Positions 57,680 through 64,000 of a stretch of 64,000 nucleotides of DNA are shown in pieces. Every line of letters starts with the position of its first letter. Within the stretch, counting starts at the first letter, position 1. The stretch covers positions 1-64,000 of the forward strand of contig NZ_FQVW01000009.1 in assembly GCF_900129485.1 (NCBI RefSeq), given 5' to 3'. Origin of the DNA: Ornithinibacillus halophilus (GTDB lineage Bacteria; Bacillota; Bacilli; Bacillales; Amphibacillaceae). Below the pieces are notes generated by a model. It saw only the letters and a program-made list of their open reading frames with translations, searched no databases and was not told the DNA's origin. The position numbers and the translations under genes are program-made.

Positions 57680-60445
57680 TTATTCTATATTCCCTAATCT
57701 TGATTCAATTTCAGCCATAATTTCTCCAGCTTTAGCCCAATCACCAGAAGAAAGTGCATTTTGATAGTCATCAAATAGGTCTGCAATTTCTCTCAATGAT
57801 TCTTCAGCATTTAATATTGGACCGGTTGGATCGTCACCCTCATCTGACTCATCTGAGTCACCAGTATCAATATCTTCTTCAAGATCATCCATACCTGGTG
57901 TTTCTACATCTACATTCGGATCCAGAATATCAAGCATGACATCCAATGCCTTGTCAAAAGTAGATTCCATTACTATATGGTCTTCATATGCTATAATTAC
58001 CTGTTTTACTTCCGGTAATGATGTGGCATTAGAAGATTCAATGTATATTGGTTCTACATAAAGCACTGTATCTTCAATTGGGACTGCAAGTAAATTACCA
58101 CGAATTACTTCTGAGCCACCTTGTGACCATAGATTCAATTGTTGAGAAATATAACTATCTTGGTTAATTCGGTTTTCGATTTGTTGTGGTCCATAAACGT
58201 TTTTCTGTTTCGGGAATCGATAAACAAATAATTCCCCATAATTTTCTCCATCATTTCGAACACCAATCCAAGCAATCATATTTTGACGATTTTTCGGTGT
58301 ATATGGCATCATTAAAACGAATTCTTCTTCATCATACTCTGGCAATTTCATCGTAATGTAATATGGATCCATTACAATGTCCTCATTAAAGTACTTCTCT
58401 GTTGGGAACTGCCAAGTATCTTCACGATTATAAAAGACCTCTAGATTATCCATATGGTACGTACCATACATAGATGCTTGAATGGTAAATAACTGTTCAG
58501 GATAACGGAAATGAGCTTTTATATCATCGGGTACTTCTTCAGTAAATAACTCTGGAAACATATTCTGATAAGTTTGTAATAATGGATCCTCAGGGTCTGA
58601 TATATAATAATTAACTTCACCAGAGTACGCATCAATCACAACTTTAACTGAATTTCGGATATAGTTTTCATCATTCTGATATGGTTCTGCATAAGGATAG
58701 CGTTCTGCTGAAAGATAAGCATCTAACATCCATGCTAGTGAACCATCTTCTCGTACAAAAATATATGGATCCGTATCATACTCAAAGAACGGCGCAATAC
58801 GGTTTACACGTTCTTTTATATTTCTTGTTGCTAGTAACTGACTTTCATCCGTAATTTGGTCGGATACAAGCATTCTAAATGAACCTTCATTTAAAGCAAA
58901 TAAAATACGGTTAAGTCCTTGTAATGGAATTCCTAAATCAGCATCATAACGAGTTGTCATGTTTGCATCTCCTGTAGGGTAATCGAACTCGTCTACTTTA
59001 CTGTTTACAATTACATTTGGATATGGTTGTTCACCAAAGTATAGCTGTGGCTTCGTAATATCCATAACACCCTGAGGTGGTAAGTTTTGCAACATAAATT
59101 CAGGCTGCCCTTGAGAAGTAATTTCATTTACGTGACTCATAGCCACTCCATATCCATGAGTATAACGAAGATTTTTATTCACCCATGTTTGAGCTTGTTC
59201 TGGCAAGTTATCCATGCTTAATTCTCTCGCACCAATAAATACTTGTTGATATTCTCCATCAATCCAATAACGATCGATATCCACATCATTATAATTGTAG
59301 TACGTTCTAAATGTTTGCTTTTGATTATAAATATCCTTAATTGGTCTAGCGTCATTAATACGCATATTATCAATCGTTAGAGCATTTCTTTCAACCATAG
59401 CTTCATCTAATGAATCATTCGCTGGATGTTCTTGTTCGTCAATTCCATCAAGGTTATAAGCTGCTCGTGTGTAATCTAAATTGTGTTGTAAATAAGGGCT
59501 TTCTTTAGCAAACTCATTAGGTGATACGATGAAATTTTGAACGACTACTGATGCTAGCTGTCCTACTACTACTAATCCAACGTAAGCAACAACAGGGATT
59601 GCCATTGATTTAAGTCTTCCTCTTGTTAACGCGATGATCATCCAAATGGTTCCAATAACGGCAACTCCTGCAAGTACATATGCTTTAGGTATATTGATTA
59701 AATCATCTGTATAACTAAGGCCATGTACGACACTTTCTTGAAAAATGTTTACTTGATTGGTTAACAATGTTTCATACGGTGCTAATATATGAGTCCCTGC
59801 TAGTAATAAACCAATAAATCCTAGTGTAATCCCCATATGAAGTTGAGCTGAACGACTCATGCGATACATATTAAATACGGAGTACGCACCTACTTCTAAT
59901 AGGAAATAAAAAATGGCTAAACCAAGTAGTAAATTAATAATAAATTTAATAAATGGTAAAACAAATAAATAGAAAGAAATATCCATATTGAAATATGGGT
60001 CTGTTTCACCAAATGTTGCAAAGTTTAATAGTTTTAATGCTGGTTCCCAACCAAAACCTTGCAACATTGAACTACCAATAATACCAACAAAAATAGATAT
60101 TCCTAATAGTATCAATGCACTAATTTTTTTACTTAAGATAAAGGATGGCAACTGGCTTTGATCCATATGACCAATATACGAACGTCTAATCCATGATAAG
60201 GTAGCGAACGTTAAAATTAGATATAAGAAAAAGCCAATGACACCTAACATCAATTTACTACCAAATACCGTCATAAAAACAGTACTGAATCCTAAACTAT
60301 CCATCCAAATGTAATCGGTAATCCAATTGGAGGCAATTAAAAATAGAATTAAAATAGCAACAATAATTCCTACAAAGATACCGACACGATTCATTATTTT
60401 CTTCCACTTATCTATTTGTTCCTGATTGACTTCGTTAAAATCCAA
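57680..60445 (-). CDS. UPF0182 (COG1615) large membrane protein
   Basis: 921-aa protein: seven N-terminal membrane helices (to about residue 300) and a very large extracytoplasmic domain. HLLAPYE-type segments and YTHGYGVAMSHVNEITSQGQPEF (residues about 425-447) are characteristic of UPF0182. The C-terminal region has an acidic low-complexity linker (EEDIDTGDSDESDEG) and a helical end. Function unknown across the family. Start TTG after GGGGGAAC. Confidence 0.92.
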   Translation of the reverse strand: MDFNEVNQEQIDKWKKIMNRVGIFVGIIVAILILFLIASNWITDYIWMDSLGFSTVFMTVFGSKLMLGVIGFFLYLILTFATLSWIRRSYIGHMDQSQLPSFILSKKISALILLGISIFVGIIGSSMLQGFGWEPALKLLNFATFGETDPYFNMDISFYLFVLPFIKFIINLLLGLAIFYFLLEVGAYSVFNMYRMSRSAQLHMGITLGFIGLLLAGTHILAPYETLLTNQVNIFQESVVHGLSYTDDLINIPKAYVLAGVAVIGTIWMIIALTRGRLKSMAIPVVAYVGLVVVGQLASVVVQNFIVSPNEFAKESPYLQHNLDYTRAAYNLDGIDEQEHPANDSLDEAMVERNALTIDNMRINDARPIKDIYNQKQTFRTYYNYNDVDIDRYWIDGEYQQVFIGARELSMDNLPEQAQTWVNKNLRYTHGYGVAMSHVNEITSQGQPEFMLQNLPPQGVMDITKPQLYFGEQPYPNVIVNSKVDEFDYPTGDANMTTRYDADLGIPLQGLNRILFALNEGSFRMLVSDQITDESQLLATRNIKERVNRIAPFFEYDTDPYIFVREDGSLAWMLDAYLSAERYPYAEPYQNDENYIRNSVKVVIDAYSGEVNYYISDPEDPLLQTYQNMFPELFTEEVPDDIKAHFRYPEQLFTIQASMYGTYHMDNLEVFYNREDTWQFPTEKYFNEDIVMDPYYITMKLPEYDEEEFVLMMPYTPKNRQNMIAWIGVRNDGENYGELFVYRFPKQKNVYGPQQIENRINQDSYISQQLNLWSQGGSEVIRGNLLAVPIEDTVLYVEPIYIESSNATSLPEVKQVIIAYEDHIVMESTFDKALDVMLDILDPNVDVETPGMDDLEEDIDTGDSDESDEGDDPTGPILNAEESLREIADLFDDYQNALSSGDWAKAGEIMAEIESRLGNIE

Positions 60446-60663
60446 TATTGTTCCCCCTATAAATCTTCATAGTATTCTTTTCTATCATAACAAAAAAATG
60501 TGATTAATGCGCTCATTAACGTAATACGATTTATTTTAAAAAAGGTTTCATTTTTAGCAAAAGTATATAGGTACTTCTCTCACTTTTTCCACTAATGCCC
60601 ACTACAATTTAGTTCATTCGCATATTTATATAATGAAGAAATTTGACAAAAGGAGGAATAGAA

Positions 60664-61116
60664 ATGGATTCCAACAAAAATAATTTCCCCAATAATTTTA
60701 ATGTAGACTTATCTCCATTTCGCGACTTCATACGGCATATGGACCGATTTTTTGATGAATCCTTCCGACAAATGAATTCACATTTTGACTTAAAACCATT
60801 TTGGATCAATAAATATGAAACCGAGACTAATATTATTATCGAAGCAGAATTACCGGGTTACAAAAAAGAACAAATTCAATTAGAAATATTAGGTTATCAA
60901 CTAAGGATATCTGTAGAAGATCGCACTGTCATAGAAGGGAATCACGATGATAATAACTACTATGGTAAACAGCAATCTTATAAACGTAGAGAAAGAGTCG
61001 TTTCATTACCCTTTAAAATTCCTAAAGAACAAACAAAAGCAAAATTTCGAGATGAAAAACTTACCATATCAATTCCAAAGAACAATAATAATCGGAAATT
61101 TATTGATATACAATAA
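60664..61116 (+). CDS. Hsp20/alpha-crystallin family small heat-shock protein
   Basis: 150-aa chaperone. The alpha-crystallin domain spans about residues 50-145: ETETNIIIEAELPGYKKEQI, RERVVSLPFKIP and the terminal strand, but the usual GVL motif is replaced by RDEKLTISIPK. It resembles the spore coat-associated CotM/YdfT-type sHsps of Bacillus as much as heat-shock IbpA. The ATG at 60664 follows AGGAGG. Confidence 0.88.
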   Translation: MDSNKNNFPNNFNVDLSPFRDFIRHMDRFFDESFRQMNSHFDLKPFWINKYETETNIIIEAELPGYKKEQIQLEILGYQLRISVEDRTVIEGNHDDNNYYGKQQSYKRRERVVSLPFKIPKEQTKAKFRDEKLTISIPKNNNNRKFIDIQ

Positions 61117-61131
61117 CTTAGACAAAACCAT

Positions 61132-61180
61132 AATCAGATGCCATTAGTAAGGTCTAGCATACTTCTAATGGCTTTGATTA
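61132..61180 (+). terminator. terminator of Hsp20 gene
   Basis: AATCAGATGCCATTAG and CTAATGGCTTTGATT form an interrupted stem, followed by ATTTAT. Confidence 0.7.
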
Positions 61181-61283
61181 TTTATACTGTCGATTTTTCT
61201 ATAGACAAGCCTATTTTTTAAAGCTTATGATTTAGCCAGATAAAGCCAAACTAAGAACAAACGCTAATGAAAGGAAGTTAAAG

Positions 61284-61631
61284 ATGAAAAAGTTGTTACT
61301 TTTATTCGTATCCATTGTGACTTTATCGATCGGTTTTATTCAATTTGGCTTAATCGGAGACGATATCAGTGTAGATGCTCAAGAAAAAGAGATTCCACCC
61401 TATGCCAAATGGGGACAAATAGCAGTTAAAGAAACGATTAAAAAGTACCCTGATGCTGATTTAGTTGACTACCTACATCGTGGACGCACCTATAACGATG
61501 GAACTGCAACAGAGCATTTTAAGCTGTGGTTACGTGGAAAAGATAGAGAATTTGGCGTCTTTGTTGATGTTGAATTTGATCCATCTACGGAAAAAACAAT
61601 TTCCGTATCATTCAAAGAAACGGATAAATAG
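61284..61631 (+). CDS. secreted DUF3889 protein
   Basis: 115-aa protein with an N-terminal signal sequence (about residues 1-22, KKLLLLFVSIVTL) and a DUF3889 domain: PPYAKWGQIAVKETIKKYPD, a central Arg-rich turn and VFVDVEFDPSTEKTISVSF. The same domain forms the C-terminus of the DPBB protein at 23058. Function unknown; probably extracellular or spore-associated. ATG follows AAAGGAAG. Confidence 0.8.
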   Translation: MKKLLLLFVSIVTLSIGFIQFGLIGDDISVDAQEKEIPPYAKWGQIAVKETIKKYPDADLVDYLHRGRTYNDGTATEHFKLWLRGKDREFGVFVDVEFDPSTEKTISVSFKETDK

Positions 61632-61695
61632 GTTACTTGAGTAATTTAAGCCTTGATACGAATGGTAAACAATCATTCAGTTATATTGTAGGACA

Positions 61696-61742
61696 AGGAG
61701 ACGAGGAATCATACACAAAATATGAATCCTCGTTCCTTTATT
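61696..61742 (+). terminator. terminator downstream of DUF3889 gene
   Basis: GACGAGGAATCATA and TATGAATCCTCGTTCC form a long stem, followed by TTTATTCTT, between convergent genes. Confidence 0.75.
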
Positions 61743-61769
61743 CTTATTCTATTATAAAAGAGTTTCGTT

Positions 61770-63659
61770 TTAATACACGCGTTTAGCTCCCACATAATAC
61801 TTTGACCAATACGAATTATCCATGGAATAAACGGCAATCCCTTTAGAACTTGTAGCCGAGATCCATTGGTTGTCCCCCATATAAAAACCAACATGAGAGA
61901 TATTCCCTGTTGAATTTACTGCAAAAAATACTAGATCACCTGGTTGCAATTGATTCGTACTAATACTTTCTCCTTGTTTATATAAGCCTGAAGAAGTATT
62001 TCTTGGCATATCGATTCCGTGTTGATTAAACATATAATAGACAAAGCCAGAACAATCAAAACCAGAAGGAGATGTTCCTCCCCACAAATAAGGTACACCC
62101 AAATAATTCACCGAATCCTTTATAATGGACTGCTTTACAACAGCATGTTCTATTGCTAACTGTGTTTCCTGATCAACCTTTCCTGATACAGAAATCCCAT
62201 AGTCTGATTGAAAATTTTTAATAGCAGTAGTAGTTGAAGCATCATAGGTTCCTGTCATCGTAGGAACAGCATAGTACCCTAATAGCTTCAGACTTTGTTG
62301 TACTCCTTGTACGGATACATCCTCTTTAGTTGGGGACTCCTGTGTAACATCTCCTTTACTAGGTATAGTAAGTACTTGTCCAACAGTAAGGTTATTAGTA
62401 GTCAATTTGTTTGCTTGTTTTAATGCATCAACTGATACATTATTATTTCTTGCAACACTGTATAACGTATCACCCGAAACTACTTTATAAGTAGCTTCAC
62501 TACTTGCTGGTGTAGTAACTGGAGATAAGACACCCATACTTTCTTTCGGTATAATAAGCTTTTGACCAACCTGTAATGTATCATTATCTAGATTGTTCGT
62601 TACTCGAATTTCATCTACTGTTACATTATGTTTATTAGCAATGCCCCATAAACTATCTCCTGAGGCAACGATATATTGCTCATTATTTGTAGTTGGAATG
62701 TTCTTTTCTTTCATACCTGTTCCAGTAGTCGGAATTGTGATTTCCTGACCAATACTTAACAAATTTGATGTTAATGCATTTGCTGTTTTCAATGCATCTA
62801 TTGATACCTTGTATTTATTTGCAATTGCCCATAGACTGTCTCCTACTGCAACAACGTGAGTAGTTTGTTGAGTATCAGTGTTTATATTAGGAATCGTTAA
62901 TGTTTGTCCTATTCTTAAGAGATCAGAACTTAGTTGATTACTACTTTTAAGTACGTCAATACTTGTTCCAAAACGTTTGGCAATTGCTGACAATGTATCC
63001 CCAGGTACAACTGTATACTGTTGGTTATCAGCTTGTACATTAGTTGATACCTGTGCATCTTGAATCATCACCGGTATCGTTAATGATTGGCCCACCCGAA
63101 TCAAATTATTCGTCAAACCATTAGCATCTCGAATCGAATCGACAGTCGTTCCATAACTTCTCGCTAACATAGAAAGTGTCTCACCAGGATTAACAGTATG
63201 CATTGTTTTAGGGATAACTAACTTTTGCCCAACCTGTAATGTGTTTGATGATAATTGATTAGCATCTTTTATGGCATTTACTGACGTATTGTAATAACTT
63301 GCTAAATAATATAACGTATCCCCTGATTGAACCGTATAATATGTAGAGCTCACATCTTGTAATTGGACTGTAGGACTGTTCGGTAACTCTGCAGCCTCAA
63401 CGGAAGTCATATTAGCACCTAATAATGGAATAGATGTAACTGCAATTCCACCAATCATTACTTTCAGCATCGTTACCTTTATTTTTGGATATCTCTCTTT
63501 TATCAATTCTTTCACTGAAGACACAAAATCCCCTTTTTCCTTTGGAATAGTTCCTAATTCTTGAGCAAATTCTGTCATATTATCATCTAAATAAATAACA
63601 ATCTCATACTCTTCCTTATCTGCTACTTGTCTAAGTTCATGTCTTAGCAGTTGCGTCAT
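61770..63659 (-). CDS. LysM-repeat NlpC/P60 peptidoglycan endopeptidase
   Basis: 629-aa wall hydrolase (LytE/LytF/CwlS class). Order: an unusual cytoplasmic N-terminus of about 65 residues (EIVIYLDDNMTEFAQELG...), one membrane segment (about 65-85), six LysM repeats each ending with a VGQxLxIP-like strand, a peptidoglycan-binding_1 domain (QQSLKLLGYYAVPTMTG) and a C-terminal NlpC/P60 domain with catalytic Cys in GFDCSGF and His in ISHVGFY. ATG follows AAAGGGG. The non-classical N-terminus makes secretion by a signal-anchor likely. Confidence 0.92.
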   Translation of the reverse strand: MTQLLRHELRQVADKEEYEIVIYLDDNMTEFAQELGTIPKEKGDFVSSVKELIKERYPKIKVTMLKVMIGGIAVTSIPLLGANMTSVEAAELPNSPTVQLQDVSSTYYTVQSGDTLYYLASYYNTSVNAIKDANQLSSNTLQVGQKLVIPKTMHTVNPGETLSMLARSYGTTVDSIRDANGLTNNLIRVGQSLTIPVMIQDAQVSTNVQADNQQYTVVPGDTLSAIAKRFGTSIDVLKSSNQLSSDLLRIGQTLTIPNINTDTQQTTHVVAVGDSLWAIANKYKVSIDALKTANALTSNLLSIGQEITIPTTGTGMKEKNIPTTNNEQYIVASGDSLWGIANKHNVTVDEIRVTNNLDNDTLQVGQKLIIPKESMGVLSPVTTPASSEATYKVVSGDTLYSVARNNNVSVDALKQANKLTTNNLTVGQVLTIPSKGDVTQESPTKEDVSVQGVQQSLKLLGYYAVPTMTGTYDASTTTAIKNFQSDYGISVSGKVDQETQLAIEHAVVKQSIIKDSVNYLGVPYLWGGTSPSGFDCSGFVYYMFNQHGIDMPRNTSSGLYKQGESISTNQLQPGDLVFFAVNSTGNISHVGFYMGDNQWISATSSKGIAVYSMDNSYWSKYYVGAKRVY

Positions 63660-63763
63660 TTATTCTAACCCCTTTTACTTCATATAGACTTAGTTTCCTA
63701 TAATTTCTTATAATCATTCCTGCTATTTCTCTAAATCATAGAAAATCTACTATATCTAGAGTT

Positions 63764-64000
63764 TTATCTCCAACGAATAGCCATTGTTAACTTACAACAT
63801 TCCGTTCCCTCAACATTTGAAATCATCGTTAAATTTATTCCATCAGGATTGTACTCTACTTCTACTTCTCCCTGTACACCTGTTGATTTAATTAATTCTT
63901 CCACTTTTTCAGTTTGATTTTTTTGAGCTGCATCCATTACTTGATATGCCAATTCTTCAGAACTAGAAAGGCTATCTAAAATATGTGATGCATCTTGCAT
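63764..64000 (-). CDS. unrecognised protein, 3' part only
   Basis: At least 78 codons, cut by the window edge; the Met at 64000 may or may not be the true start. The visible part is a helical region rich in Gln/Glu (VMDAAQKNQTEKVEELI) followed by two beta strands ending in KLTMAIRWR. I do not recognise the family. It is in the same direction as the LysM hydrolase, 104 bases upstream of it. Confidence 0.55.
   Translation of the reverse strand: MQDASHILDSLSSSEELAYQVMDAAQKNQTEKVEELIKSTGVQGEVEVEYNPDGINLTMISNVEGTECCKLTMAIRWR

Overview
The window is one contiguous piece of a low-GC Gram-positive, endospore-forming Bacillaceae chromosome. Evidence is AGGAGG-type ribosome binding sites, many TTG/GTG starts, and YjcZ, YppG, YjaZ, YndG/H/J, DUF3231 and UvsE family genes. 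An Oceanobacillus- or Virgibacillus-like genus is my best guess. I saw no rRNA, tRNA, insertion sequence, prophage or CRISPR array.

Layout. 0-10 kb: a DD-carboxypeptidase, a yndG-yndH-yndJ membrane operon, a Vga/VmlR-type ABC-F protein with a textbook attenuator leader, a chemoreceptor, a CBS protein and a flavin reductase. 10-31 kb: an SOS-type Y-family polymerase with a LexA box, two molybdenum-cofactor clusters (moeB-moeA-moaE-moaD-mobB and moaA-mobA), fdhD with a YdeP-type molybdo-oxidoreductase, coaW, uvsE, several small sporulation-type proteins, a Tet(M)-like GTPase and small membrane proteins. 31-55.5 kb: a purine-catabolism island, all on the minus strand. 55.5-64 kb: a 52-bp tandem repeat, a DUF2294 protein, an MhqO-like dioxygenase, a large UPF0182 membrane protein, an Hsp20, a DUF3889 protein and a LysM-NlpC/P60 wall hydrolase.

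The purine island is the main interest. It has four transcription units: (i) an NCS2 permease; (ii) a 15-gene operon (53376 down to 40646) that interleaves bacterial microcompartment shell genes (three BMC-H, one BMC-P and one protein that looks like a divergent tandem BMC protein) with a hydantoinase-like amidohydrolase, an isochorismatase-fold hydrolase, UbiX and UbiD, a BMC-type flavoprotein, a second adenine deaminase, a cyclase, DUF1989, M20 and a nucleobase-deaminase-like amidohydrolase; (iii) a xanthine dehydrogenase operon behind a guanine-class riboswitch; (iv) an NCS2 permease with adenine deaminase. The shell operon has no aldehyde dehydrogenase, PduL or other classical metabolosome core, and the window has no uricase. 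The enzyme set fits the anaerobic xanthine route through 4-ureido- and 4-amino-imidazolecarboxylate and aminoimidazole, with UbiD as the decarboxylase. That pathway is inference. Units i, ii and iv each carry a leader with an intrinsic terminator and a shared short sequence just upstream, possibly an undescribed attenuation element. The molybdenum-cofactor genes elsewhere in the window would supply the xanthine dehydrogenase and the YdeP-type enzyme.

Family names come from recalled motifs and gene order; no database search was run. Starts were moved where a ribosome binding site clearly favoured an internal codon.
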